DNA of 23,430 bases, taken from positions 1-23,430 of the forward strand of contig DAOTVZ010000102.1 of the NCBI GenBank assembly GCA_034436045.1, read 5' to 3'. The translations under genes and the position numbers were made by a program. The notes beneath the pieces were generated by a model. The model worked only from the letters and a program-made list of their open reading frames with translations. It had not been told where the DNA came from and made no database searches. Shown piece by piece: positions 7,341-16,800 of this stretch. The stretch comes from H111-94 sp034436045 (GTDB lineage: Bacteria; Chloroflexota; Ktedonobacteria; Ktedonobacterales; Ktedonobacteraceae). Every line of letters starts with the position of its first letter. Positions within the stretch are counted from its first letter, which is position 1.

Positions 7341-9116
7341 TTAGCCGAGTGGTACAATGGGAAGCGTTATGTAGGATGGATGCTCGGCATCATGCAAAAT
7401 CGTCTGATGCGCTATGACCAGTTCGCTGTCCTCACCGAAAGCATGACCAGTATTCGGGTTGCGATCCCAGCGCGGGAAGTTGCTACTGGTGATGTCAAGA
7501 CGGATACGGTGCCCTTTCTTAAAGAGGTTGCTCGTGGCCCACAGATCGATCTCGTACTCGTAAGCCTTGCCCGGCTCGATCAGCGAGGGAGCCTCGCCAT
7601 GCCCGAAATTGCGGTAGCGGGCGCGGATGATACCATCGGTCAGGTTCTGGGCATAGCCATTGGGGTGAACATCGACCAGACGCGCCACGAAGTCGGTGTC
7701 CGGCGCGCTGGAGACCGCCCAGAGATGCACAGTGATCGGCCCCGTTACCTCAATGTCCTGCTCCAGGACGGGTGTGCTGTAAACTAACACATCGGTGCGG
7801 CTCTCGGTCGGAGTCTGATCGCGTGGGCCGGCGGGGAACTCCGGCGTCATCAGCAGCGCGCCGCCTCTGGTCATCACCGGGTTGGCGGGATCATAGTCAT
7901 ACTGATCGGGACTTTCGTTCTCCGGTACCCTTGTGCTGAGCAGGCCATCGCCATTGAGCGTGTTGGCATGGCCCTGGCTGTGCAGATAGTAGCGCGTCTC
8001 GACGGCGCGGGTCAAGGGCCATTCCTGTTCATCGCGCCACACGTTGGCTCCCATAACGAAGAGCTTGATCGGAGCCTCGCTGAGAATGCCTGTCTCCAGG
8101 CCTTTGAGGAACTGGCTGAACCAGCGCAATTGCAGGCTCATGAAGTCGATCTGCAAGTCGATGAGCGCCAGCGTTGAGGCGAAGCCGAAGTTCATATCGC
8201 CGATAGGATTGGTGCCGTTGCCGTGTGTCCAGGGGCCGATGAGCAGTTTGCTCTGGCGGGCCACAGGGGTCGGGCCGTGATGGCGCATGAGGTTGAAATT
8301 GTCGATGGTATCTTTGAGGAAGATATCATACCATCCGCCGATATTGAAGGTTGGCACAGTGACACGCTCGTGCTTGCCCCGGATGGTCATGAAGTCACTG
8401 TACTGACGATCCATCGCATGTTCGATGGTATCAAAGAAAGAGGCCGCCACGTTGTTGCGTTTGATGGGCGCGAAATCTTTGAGAGGCAGCGACCAGTAGC
8501 CCTGTGTGCCGAGGGCGTCAAAATCTTGAACGAGCTTGTAGAGTGCTTCGCCCAGGCGGCGCGGGTCGGCGTCATTGCGATAGCGGCGGGCGAGTTCATC
8601 CATGCCCATCATGAGTTGCCAGCTAGCCATGACGCCCAGTTCCAGTGCGCCGCCTCTGAACAAGACACCGTTGAGCGGATCATTCCAGGTAATATAGGGT
8701 ATCATTGCCTTGAGCGAGGGCGGTCGTTGTGTGGCGGCTGACCACTGCGTAAAGCCGAAGTAGGAGGCTCCATACATGCCCACGTTGCCATCACTATAGG
8801 GAAGTTGAGCGGCCCATTCCACTGTATCGTAGCCATCCTCGGCCTCGAAACGGAAAGGTGCCCATTCGCCCTCGGAGGTAAAGCGCCCGCGTGTATCCTG
8901 TACGATGACGACGTAGCCGCGTCGCGCCGCCTGCGCCGGGTCAAGCGCCGAACTGCCCAGCGGAAAATCCTTGCCATAGGGCAGGCGAGTGAGCAAGACG
9001 GGCCAGCGCCCCTCTCCAACGGGCCGATAGATATTGGCGCGCAAGGTGACGCCATCACGCATCGTTACGGGAACATCAAATTCGACAGTGATTTGTTGGC
9101 CCATATTTATTGCCAT
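7341..9116 (-). CDS. CocE/NonD family hydrolase (X-Pro dipeptidyl-peptidase S15 type)
   Basis: 591 residues. The N-terminal part (about 1-320) is an alpha/beta hydrolase with a helical cap. The nucleophile is Ser118 in 'GMYGASYFGF', the acid is probably Asp263 in 'GGWYDIF', and the base is probably His297 in 'GPWTHG'; all match the CocE/PepX pattern. The C-terminal part (about 350-590, with 'TDFVARLVDVHPNG' and 'RIRLDITSSNFPRWD') is the jelly-roll domain of this family. Members cleave esters or amides: cocaine esterase, glutaryl-7-ACA acylase and X-prolyl dipeptidyl aminopeptidase. The substrate cannot be told from sequence. There is no signal peptide, so the enzyme is probably cytoplasmic. 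GAGGAG lies about 12 bases before the ATG at 9116; the ATG at 9104 is an alternative start. It is a single-gene unit ending in the two-way terminator. Confidence 0.93.
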   Translation of the reverse strand: MAINMGQQITVEFDVPVTMRDGVTLRANIYRPVGEGRWPVLLTRLPYGKDFPLGSSALDPAQAARRGYVVIVQDTRGRFTSEGEWAPFRFEAEDGYDTVEWAAQLPYSDGNVGMYGASYFGFTQWSAATQRPPSLKAMIPYITWNDPLNGVLFRGGALELGVMASWQLMMGMDELARRYRNDADPRRLGEALYKLVQDFDALGTQGYWSLPLKDFAPIKRNNVAASFFDTIEHAMDRQYSDFMTIRGKHERVTVPTFNIGGWYDIFLKDTIDNFNLMRHHGPTPVARQSKLLIGPWTHGNGTNPIGDMNFGFASTLALIDLQIDFMSLQLRWFSQFLKGLETGILSEAPIKLFVMGANVWRDEQEWPLTRAVETRYYLHSQGHANTLNGDGLLSTRVPENESPDQYDYDPANPVMTRGGALLMTPEFPAGPRDQTPTESRTDVLVYSTPVLEQDIEVTGPITVHLWAVSSAPDTDFVARLVDVHPNGYAQNLTDGIIRARYRNFGHGEAPSLIEPGKAYEYEIDLWATSNLFKKGHRIRLDITSSNFPRWDRNPNTGHAFGEDSELVIAHQTILHDAEHPSYITLPIVPLG

Positions 9117-9401
9117 AGATACTCTGCACTCCTCTGTTGCTGTAGGAAACGAAGAACGTCAGGGGTCTCGATGAGCCTCTACCATTATCATACAACGTGG
9201 GATTGTGCTACCGCCCAGTATTTATGTCTTTTTCGCGGGCAAACCTGCCGCGCAATAGCATCCAGTGGTCTTTCTATGCAAAGTTGTTTTCCGCTTTTGC
9301 CGCTATCAACTGTATTTATATTGTAACGATGGGTTTATTCCAGCCGGTCTTAGAAAAGAAATATCACCTGTACAAACTTTGAAGAAAGACGAGGATAGTG
9401 A

Positions 9402-9451
9402 ATGTGCCATAGCGAGAACAACAACCCTATGATCGCGCCCTCAAATCGTTA
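9402..9451 (+). pseudogene. Displaced N-terminal codons of the Rpn-like gene (apparent one-base deletion)
   Basis: ATG at 9402 has a good ribosome site (GAGGA, 7 bases upstream) and reads 'MCHSENNNP'. The next codons of the family-typical N-terminus, 'YDRALKSLMEDH', continue in a different frame from 9428. Adding one C to the CCC run at 9425-9427 joins the two frames without a stop. As given, the 9402 frame stops shortly after, and the frame of the main gene has a TAG just upstream at 9411. Either a true frameshift or a sequencing error. Confidence 0.75.
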
Positions 9452-10294
9452 ATGGAGGATCACGCCGCCGAGATCATTCCACAGTTGTTGCCGGGAGCTA
9501 TTTTGATCGACGAGAAAAATGTCGAACTCAAGCGCGAAATGTTGCGCCCTGATCTGGTATACTTAATTACATACTATGGTGAACAGCATATCCTGGACAC
9601 GGAGTTGCAGGCGGCTGGTGATGACGGGATGCTCAAGCGGCTCTTGCTTTATCATGTCGAACTGCATCTCACCTACCGACGGCCCGTGATCTCTGTGGTT
9701 CTGTATCTCTTCCCCACTACTATACCGGAACCGCCCTACCGGGAGATGAGCGGTAACAAAGCACTGCTAACATTCGACTATCGACCTATTGGCCTGTGGA
9801 CACTGGATGCACGCTCGTATGTCGAACAGCATATTATCAGCATGTACACGTTTTTGCCTGGCATGCATGGGGTGACAATGGCCCTGTTAATGCAGGCCAT
9901 CCATGAAATGGAACAAACGTATGATCGACCACATTTTGCGCGGCACCTGTTTCGTTTTCAACGAATATTAATGCAAACGACTATGTTATCAGCAGAGGAG
10001 AAGCAAGCCGTGATTGAACAACTCTATCCCTACAATAGTCTTTATGACGAAGACCCTGAAATTCAGGAGCGTCTGGCCCGCAAGGCAATCGAAAGTAAAA
10101 TTGAAGATAGGCAGCAAATGGTATTGGATGCAATCCAGAGCGAGTTTCCAGCACTATTTTCCCTGGCATCACAAGAGATTGTGTATGTGCGTGATATGGA
10201 ATACCTGAGCAAACTGGTGAAGATGATCTATCAGGCCCCCAGCGAAAAGGCTGTACGCTGGCTGCTGATGAATCTTCCGCATTCTAATACCTGA
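9452..10294 (+). CDS. Rpn-like PD-(D/E)xK nuclease / putative transposase family protein, N-terminus frameshifted
   Basis: 280 residues as an open frame from the first ATG in frame. The N-terminal third fits the Rpn (recombination-promoting nuclease, YhgA-like) PD-(D/E)xK pattern: Asp34 in 'RPDLVY', then Glu51 and Gln53 in 'DTELQ', then the 'LKRLLLYH' helix. The remainder is helical, with the variable C-terminal region usual for these proteins. E. coli RpnA is a DNA endonuclease that promotes RecA-independent recombination; many copies occur in Ktedonobacteria. The ATG at 9452 has no ribosome site, whereas one is correctly placed for the out-of-frame ATG at 9402, so the intact gene was probably 9402-10294 and this copy may be poorly expressed or dead. 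It lies divergent from the CocE gene and convergent with the DUF1611 gene. The family call is good; actual activity is untested. Confidence 0.8.
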   Translation: MEDHAAEIIPQLLPGAILIDEKNVELKREMLRPDLVYLITYYGEQHILDTELQAAGDDGMLKRLLLYHVELHLTYRRPVISVVLYLFPTTIPEPPYREMSGNKALLTFDYRPIGLWTLDARSYVEQHIISMYTFLPGMHGVTMALLMQAIHEMEQTYDRPHFARHLFRFQRILMQTTMLSAEEKQAVIEQLYPYNSLYDEDPEIQERLARKAIESKIEDRQQMVLDAIQSEFPALFSLASQEIVYVRDMEYLSKLVKMIYQAPSEKAVRWLLMNLPHSNT

Positions 10295-10317
10295 GTTCAT
10301 CAGAAACTTTTGTGACT

Positions 10318-10349
10318 AAGGTAGAGATCAGTACAGCGATCTCTACCTT
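10318..10349. terminator. Perfect 12-bp hairpin between convergent genes
   Basis: AAGGTAGAGATC (10318-10329) and GATCTCTACCTT (10338-10349) pair perfectly around an 8-nt loop. No T tract follows on either strand, so its termination activity is uncertain. Its position between the Rpn-like and DUF1611 stop codons suggests an end-of-transcript role. Confidence 0.5.
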
Positions 10350-10372
10350 GACGTTTATGTTATCGATACCAA

Positions 10373-11425
10373 TCACGGGCAGTAGCGCAGCAGAGCGTCC
10401 ATCAGGACATCGGCCCCGAAGCGCCAGACATCGGTGGTGGGCAAGCCGGTTTCTTCTTCAACTTGCTGGATAGCGGCGCGCGCCTCATCGTCGTTCAGAC
10501 CGTGCGTGACCAGGGCGATGCCGACTACTTTGCATGGACTGTCGGGGCGCAGCCAGCGCACGGCCTCTTCATTGATCTGAATGAGCCGGTTAAGTGGGGG
10601 TAGAGGACTGTTAGGATAGCCTTCAATCGTCTTTGCACCAACTTTATGGCTGAAGATCATCGCATCAGGCATCGAGCCATGAATCAGGCCGAGCGTGACG
10701 GGCGAGTAGCCGGGATGGTTGAGCGCGCCCTGGCCCTCGACAAAAACCCAATCGTGCTGCTCGGTAAAGCGCAACACCATCTCCTCGACCAGCCCGGCGA
10801 GAAAATCCACGATGATGCGGTCGGCGGGAATACCGTCGTTGGAGATCATCATGCCGGTCTGGCCGGTGGCGGCGAAAACACTGTTCAGGCCGCGTCGTCT
10901 GGCCTCGCGGTCTAATTCTATGGCAACAGTCATCTTGCCGGTAGCGCAATCGGAGCCAACCATGAGAATAGTATGGCTGCCAGGTCGATGCGGCGTGAAG
11001 AGCGCTACGCGCTGCTGAGCCGGTGGACGGCGTACATCCCAGATCGTAGCGCCGTGCCGCTCGGCAACGGCGCGCAGTTCCGCGTCGTCTGAGAGAAAGA
11101 CGTGCAGGCCGCTGACCAGCGAGAGGCCTGCTTCAAGCGCCGTCAGGAGTTGCCAGCGCCATTCGGGGGGTAGCGCACCACCGCGAGGGGCAATACCAAT
11201 CAACAGTGTATCGGGCCGGTAGCGCAACGCCTCGTGAATGTCACGAACGACCGGAATGCCTTTGCCGAAGGTAGGATGGTTCAAGGCCTGGCTGACATCC
11301 ATGCCTGCATGGGCGCTGTCAATCACTGCTACTACGGTATCCTGGCTATAGCGAATAATGCCTGTCGCGGTCTTGCCATGATGCCATTCAAAAGACCCCT
11401 CGGCCATAATTACAATACGTCGCAT
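10373..11425 (-). CDS. DUF1611 family P-loop protein (DgcN-like)
   Basis: 350 residues from the ATG at 11425, which has AGGAG 10 bases upstream; a longer frame to 11512 has no ribosome site and unlikely sequence. The N-terminal part (about 1-135) is a Rossmann-like domain ('RRIVIMAEGSFEW', 'DTLLIGIAPRGG'). The C-terminal domain (about 150-345) has a P-loop variant 'GSDCATGKMT' (157-166) with Lys164, then 'AATGQTGMMIS' and 'VFVEGQGALNHPGYS', all typical of DUF1611. One characterised branch, DgcN, is reported as a D-glutamate N-acetyltransferase working with the enolase-family protein DgcA; no DgcA is seen here. It is divergent from the double nitrilase-fold gene across a 237-base promoter region, so the two may serve one pathway, perhaps N-acyl amino acid or amide turnover. 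The family is firm; the reaction is inference. Confidence 0.88.
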   Translation of the reverse strand: MRRIVIMAEGSFEWHHGKTATGIIRYSQDTVVAVIDSAHAGMDVSQALNHPTFGKGIPVVRDIHEALRYRPDTLLIGIAPRGGALPPEWRWQLLTALEAGLSLVSGLHVFLSDDAELRAVAERHGATIWDVRRPPAQQRVALFTPHRPGSHTILMVGSDCATGKMTVAIELDREARRRGLNSVFAATGQTGMMISNDGIPADRIIVDFLAGLVEEMVLRFTEQHDWVFVEGQGALNHPGYSPVTLGLIHGSMPDAMIFSHKVGAKTIEGYPNSPLPPLNRLIQINEEAVRWLRPDSPCKVVGIALVTHGLNDDEARAAIQQVEEETGLPTTDVWRFGADVLMDALLRYCP

Positions 11426-11501
11426 GTTTGCTCTACTCCTGAAAAATAGTGATGAAGCACTGTTACAGGTCGTATATTTACGAGAGTTGTATCTCACACA
11501 C

Positions 11502-11507
11502 ATTATA
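11502..11507 (-). promoter_or_regulatory. -10 box candidate for the DUF1611 gene
   Basis: A perfect TATAAT on the minus strand, giving a leader of about 70 nt. The -35 hexamer at the correct distance (AACAAT) is poor. Confidence 0.35.
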
Positions 11508-11518
11508 GTCATAGCTAC

Positions 11519-11547
11519 TTGACCATTGTTCAGTCAGGTGGTATTGT
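11519..11547 (+). promoter_or_regulatory. Promoter candidate for the double nitrilase-fold gene
   Basis: TTGACC at 11519-11524 (five of six) and TATTGT at 11542-11547 (four of six) with a 17-base spacer. The leader would be about 110 nt. It overlaps the -35 region of the divergent DUF1611 promoter, so the two could be controlled together. Confidence 0.5.
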
Positions 11548-11662
11548 TGTAGCAACGTGGATGTGTTTCTCTTCGGCATGAGGCAGAGCAACATCTACGA
11601 GCGGTTGTGGTAAGAACGTCCATCTGTTCGTCTGTCACGACGCTGAATACGCAGGAGCCGTC

Positions 11663-13699
11663 ATGAATACCTCCTTATCTTCTCCCGTGCTCACAATCTA
11701 TCAGGTTGCGGCCATCCAGTACGAGCCGACGCTGGGAGAAAAAGAAAACAACGTGCGTGCGTTGCTTCGTCTGGTTGAAGAAGCCGCCCAACATGGCGCA
11801 CGCCTGATCGTCGTACCGGAGATGGCAACCACAGGGTACTGCTGGGAGTCTCGTGAGGAGATTGCCCCCCACGTTGAGCCGATTCCTGGGCCAACAACGG
11901 CCCGCTTTCAGGAATTAGCAACGCGCTACGATTGCTATGTCACGCTCTGCTTGCCAGAGGTGGATCCCTCGACACAGGTCTACTACAACAGCGCAGTCCT
12001 GCTTGGCCCGACCGGGATAGTCGGAACGTATCGTAAGATTCATTCGTACATTTCAGAACCCCGCTGGGCCAGGGATGGCGACCTGGGCATGCCCGTCTGG
12101 GAGACGCCGCTAGGCCGCCTGAGTTGCCTGATCTGCATGGATGCCTGCTACTTTGAGGCGGCGCGTATTCCAGCCCTGCACGGGGCCGATGTGTTGCTCT
12201 TCCCGACGAACTGGCTGGAGGAGAAGAGTCCCAGCCCGTGCTGGATGGCGCGCGCGTTTGAGAATGGCGTCTACCTGATCGCGGCCAACCGCTATGGGCG
12301 GGAGCGCGGCGTGCAGTTCAGCGGTGGCAGTTGCATCATCAACCCCGATGGCTCATTGCAGTCCTACAGAGATGATGGTGAGGGAATTGTCTACGGCGAG
12401 GTTGATCTACGCCGGAGCCGCGATAAGCAATGGGGCAGCAATGGTGAGAACGTAGGCGACCGACTGGCGGATCGCCGCCCGACAGAATACATCACATTGT
12501 TGCATAATCACTATCTGTGGGAACCGTTGCGTTATCACGGTCTCTACGCGCTCGCAGAGTTGCCCCCAGGGCAACTCTCCTGTGTGGGCTGTGTGCAGGT
12601 TAACTTGCATGACCTGCTGGCGGAAACGCCGGAGCGGCGCATCCAGGCACTGCGTAACCTGTTGCATACATTAATGCTTGACCATGCACCTGCCCGCCCC
12701 GATCTGCTGGTGCTGCCAGAACTGCTGTTGCCCGGCCCTCTGCCCAGAAGTGGGGTGACGGGAACACGGGCATGGGAAAGTCTGGCAGCGCAGATACGCG
12801 ATGGCGCGATTCGTGTGCCAGGGCCGGAAACCGATGAGCTGGTACGACTGGCGGTCGAGTGGCAACTCAGTCTGGTGGTGGGTGTCGCGGAACGCAGTCA
12901 GGGTCGCTATTATAACACAGTGCTGCTGATTGACCCGGAGGGCATTTATGGCAAGTATCGCAAGCTGCACCTGACGCGCTTCGACCAGTTGTGGGCGCAG
13001 GCGGGCGACCTCGGTTTGCCTGTCTTTGATACGCCCGTAGGCCGCATCGGTCTGACCACCGGCTATGATGTGCTGTTCCCGGAAACGTTGCGCGTGCTGG
13101 CCGGTAAGGGTGCAGACGTAGTCTGTGCACCGGCCTTCTTGAATTTCCCTTCCGCCATCGGTTTGCCGCCGACGAAAGTCCCGCACCCTCTACCGGTTGA
13201 CCCCGAAGAGTATGATCCATTGCACTACCTCATCTGGCGTGTCCGCTCCAGCGAACATAATGTGTATCTGGTGCTATCGAACTGGCAAGGCGAAGTCAAC
13301 GGTGTGCAGACCAACGGTCTCAGCGGTATCTATCCACCGTTGACCACAGCCTATCCATGGCCCGAAGTGGTCGCGGACGAGGGCGAGGCCATGCTGTTGA
13401 TGATGACGATAGATACACGCGAGCAGCGTACCGGACGACGCACGACACATACGCTGAACTATAGCCCCGGCGACGTGGCCGGTTCACTCACCGGCGAGCT
13501 GGCTTATGATATCCGCGATAGTATTCCCGGCAACGCAGTACGCGCCAAGCCCATGTTACGAAAACGGCAACCTTTCTGGTACCGCGATCTCCTCTGTAGC
13601 GTGGTTCCGGCACCTGTGCAAGGTCTGGAAATGCAAGGCGACTGTACGTCGGCAAGGCGACCGACCGCAGGGCAACCGCAAGAATCGCCTCTACAGTGA
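11663..13699 (+). CDS. Tandem carbon-nitrogen hydrolase (nitrilase superfamily) protein with a degenerate second domain
   Basis: 678 residues, about twice the usual family length, because two nitrilase-fold domains are fused. Domain 1 (about 12-275) has the full Glu-Lys-Cys triad: Glu53 ('VVPEMATTGY'), Lys125 ('GTYRKIHSY') and Cys158 ('LICMDACYFE'). It should hydrolyse an amide or nitrile in the cytoplasm. Domain 2 (about 303-610) keeps Glu353 ('LVLPELLLPG') and Lys434 ('GKYRKLHLTRF'), but the Cys position is Gly467 in 'LTTGYDVLFPE', so it cannot work by the normal mechanism and is probably structural or regulatory. The last 16 residues or so are encoded by the left arm of a palindromic repeat, so the original C-terminus may have been altered. 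AGGAG sits 6 bases before the ATG. It is divergent from the DUF1611 gene. The substrate is unknown. Confidence 0.92.
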   Translation: MNTSLSSPVLTIYQVAAIQYEPTLGEKENNVRALLRLVEEAAQHGARLIVVPEMATTGYCWESREEIAPHVEPIPGPTTARFQELATRYDCYVTLCLPEVDPSTQVYYNSAVLLGPTGIVGTYRKIHSYISEPRWARDGDLGMPVWETPLGRLSCLICMDACYFEAARIPALHGADVLLFPTNWLEEKSPSPCWMARAFENGVYLIAANRYGRERGVQFSGGSCIINPDGSLQSYRDDGEGIVYGEVDLRRSRDKQWGSNGENVGDRLADRRPTEYITLLHNHYLWEPLRYHGLYALAELPPGQLSCVGCVQVNLHDLLAETPERRIQALRNLLHTLMLDHAPARPDLLVLPELLLPGPLPRSGVTGTRAWESLAAQIRDGAIRVPGPETDELVRLAVEWQLSLVVGVAERSQGRYYNTVLLIDPEGIYGKYRKLHLTRFDQLWAQAGDLGLPVFDTPVGRIGLTTGYDVLFPETLRVLAGKGADVVCAPAFLNFPSAIGLPPTKVPHPLPVDPEEYDPLHYLIWRVRSSEHNVYLVLSNWQGEVNGVQTNGLSGIYPPLTTAYPWPEVVADEGEAMLLMMTIDTREQRTGRRTTHTLNYSPGDVAGSLTGELAYDIRDSIPGNAVRAKPMLRKRQPFWYRDLLCSVVPAPVQGLEMQGDCTSARRPTAGQPQESPLQ

Positions 13700-13754
13700 G
13701 ATGCTGCTGATCATTATTAGGTCTACCCCTTGCGGTCGCCCTGTTCGCTTGCCG
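13650..13754. repeat. Palindromic repeat overlapping the 3' end of the nitrilase-fold gene
   Basis: CGGCAAG (13650-13656) pairs with CTTGCCG (13748-13754), and AGGGCAACCGCAAG (13669-13682) pairs with CTTGCGGTCGCCCT (13729-13742) with one mismatch. The loop is 46 nt. The left arm codes for the last residues of the nitrilase-fold protein and its stop; the right arm ends just before the promoter of the histidine kinase gene. The 'ggcgaccgcaag' core looks like a dispersed intergenic palindrome. Confidence 0.65.
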
Positions 13755-13762
13755 TATGGTGC

Positions 13763-13768
13763 TATACT
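13763..13768 (+). promoter_or_regulatory. -10 box candidate for the histidine kinase gene
   Basis: TATACT, 54 bases before the ATG. The -35 region would fall in the right arm of the palindromic repeat and is weak (CCTGTT at a 17-base spacing). Confidence 0.3.
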
Positions 13769-13822
13769 GGTAAGCGTATAGGAAGGTACTTTATTAGCGT
13801 AGCAATCAGGAGAACGCTATAA

Positions 13823-16800
13823 ATGAAGAATGCCGGTACTGCATATCCCAGCCTTGCTGATGTGCAGCACGTGGAGCGTTATGGCTTCTTCGCAACGGCA
13901 CTGACAATACTCGTCATCACGGCCAGTGTATTATGGATGCTTTTCCATATCGGCGGTGATCGCGGCACGATTCTGTTTGCTGATACCATGTACGCTGTCT
14001 CGGCCTTCCTGGGGGCCATGTGGGCCTTTCAGGGCGCGTATTGGATGCGTCGTGGGCCGGTACTACTGACAAAGGCTCATCGCCTGGGCTGGATACTGGT
14101 GGGCTGGGGCATGATTGCCAGCGGTGTCGGTGGGCTGTATTATGGCTACCTGGAATACCTGGGACAAAGCCCTTTCCCTTCTTATGCCGATATTGGCTTC
14201 AATCTCTTTTATCCCCTGGTCGGTATCGGCCTGCTATTGATGCCCACGCGGCTGCGTTTTCATACTCGCCTGGTGATGGATGCCCTGGTTACTACACTCT
14301 GCCTGCTAGGGGTGAGCTGGTATTTTCTGATCGGGCCTTTATACAAAGCTCAGGTTGGGCAGGTAGCTCCACTGGCGTTGATCACCGCGCTCTCCTATCC
14401 CGTCTGGGATATCCTGCTGGTGCTGGCGGTGATCCTGGTGATTCTGCGCCGTAGCGACCCGCCACTGCGTTTCTCGCTGATCCTGTTTGGCCTGGCCGTG
14501 CTGGCAGATGTCTGGGCCGATTCGCTGTATGCCTATTTCAACGTGTTTGGCAATTACCAGTCCGGCACCTTCTACATCGACCCCTTCTGGTTCGTCGGTT
14601 TCCTACTCATGGGCCTGGCTGCGCTCTACCAGTATCAAACTCTCTTGCGTCGTGCCTATCAAGAACAGGCACTGCACCTGCGAATGCCATCGTCTCCGCC
14701 TGACCGAAAGTTATTGCGCTATCGCCAACTGCTCATCAGGAACCGCTGGAGCCTCGTTCAGAATCTGCTCATCTATGTGCCGTTGCTTTTCCTGTTCTCG
14801 TTAACACTCTACGCCGAATCTACAAAGGATAACCTCATCTCGCGCTGGCTCGTGCTGCTTACTGTGATCGTGAGCATATTGATGGCGATGCGCTATCTGC
14901 TAGCGACCCGCGAAAATAGTCTGTTGCTGTGGGAGCGTGCGCAACAGCATCGTATGTCGGAGCACCTGCGCCATATCGAGGCAAAAATGGCGGAACTGCT
15001 GGAACTGAATCCTTTAAGTGAGCGTGTCGTGACCACGACGGTAAGTGAGTTAGGTTTTGAGGCCGCGTTGCTGTTGCTGATTGAAACGTCCCATCGTGTT
15101 CCCTTGATGCAGGCCAAACTGCTTGCCTGCATGGCTTTCGCTGAACATGCAGGTAGAGAGCCAGCCGTGACGCTCTGGCAAGGGCTGGATAGTGCTACGC
15201 TACGGCAGGTAATCGGTGAAGGAAAGATTATTGAGGTGCAGCCGACGGCGCTGATAGAAATGATGCCGCAGCTTGGTGGCTTGAAAGGGGTGCCAGCGCT
15301 TAGCAAGGTGCTGTTTTTACCACTGGTCTACCAGGGTAAACCGTTGGGGACATTGGGTGTGGCCTGTCGTGAGAAGCAAGAGATGGATGAGCAAGATCTT
15401 GAAGTGTTGAAGTCGTACACGGAAATAGTGGCGACGATGGTTGAACATGTCCACCTGTATCAAGAGCGGCTGGAACATGCTCTGTTCGCGCGCGCGCTGG
15501 CGAACATGGCGGCACGCCTGAACACAGCGATAGTGGAACCGGCGGAGATTCATTCAGCGATCTGTGCTGAGGCGGCGCATGCGCTGCGCGCCAGCTACGC
15601 CTTGCTCTATGTTGCCCTGCAAGATGGAAGCCTGATGCCCCGCGCGGTCTATAGCGAGACGAACGAGGTACCCAACGCTGTTCATCTGTGGCCCACGCTA
15701 CAGGCGCATGAACTGGAAGCGCGGGCGCTGTATGCCGTCGAGCCAGTGATGATGGAACTGCAACCGCTTAACAAACGAGATATTATGCCGTTGCCCGCGA
15801 TCACACGCCCACTACCTACAGCAAAAACGATAACTGCACCTCTGTTATCGGCAGGAGTACGTGGGCAACATCGCTTCTTTACGCTCTCATTGCATGAGCG
15901 GCTGGAGTACTTAGGTGCGCATTCCCTGGTGCTGGCTCCCTTGATTACGAAGGGCCGACCTGTCGCGCTACTGGTGCTGGCTCGCACGCTCACTCAAGAG
16001 AGCGCCGAGAAGCGCGACTTTGACCGGGCCGACCTGTCTCATATTCAGGATTTCGCGGAGCAGGCGGTCGTGGCACTAACCAATGCGCAACTTTATCAGG
16101 AGTTGCGTACCGCACACCAGCAGTTGCAGGAGCTGGATAGTCTCAAGGATCAATTCATGATTACCGCTTCCCATGAATTGCGCACGCCGCTGACCTCAGT
16201 ACAGGGATATCTGGAACTCCTGGCGCAGTATGATGAGATGCTCCCGCCGGAGGATCGACGAGATTTTCTGCAAAAGGCGCGCTGGGGGTGCGATGAACTG
16301 GTGGTGATGCTCAATAATATCATGGATACCAGTCGCCTGGAAGTTGATGCTGGTATCAAAACGGCCCTGATGGAGCCACTAGAGGTTCGTCAGATGCTTG
16401 AGAGCGTAATTGATCTAATTAAGCCACATCTGGCGCATAGTCAGCGTGAGGTGCATTTCAATGTGCCGGGACAATTGTATATACTGGCTGACCCACTGCG
16501 TCTGCGTCAGGTACTTCTGAATATCAGCACGAATGCCCTGAAATACTCACCGCCGGGGAGTCCCTTGCTGTATGCTGCGCAAAGGTCGTTCTATCGCGTG
16601 CCCTGCGTCACGATCAGCATTAGCGATAGAGGGGCGGGTATTCCGCCGCATGAACAGGAGAAGCTGTTTCAGCGTTTCGTGCGCCTGGAACGCGATATAA
16701 ACAGCCCGGTGCGTGGCTCCGGGCTGGGGTTATATATCTCGCGTCGGCTGATCGAAGCCATGAACGGGCGCATCTGGGTTGAGAGTCGGGGTATCCCCGG

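Noticed and set aside
8223..8741. A 172-codon plus-strand frame opposite the CocE gene
   Set aside because: Antisense shadow of the hydrolase, whose catalytic residues and family motifs are in the other strand.
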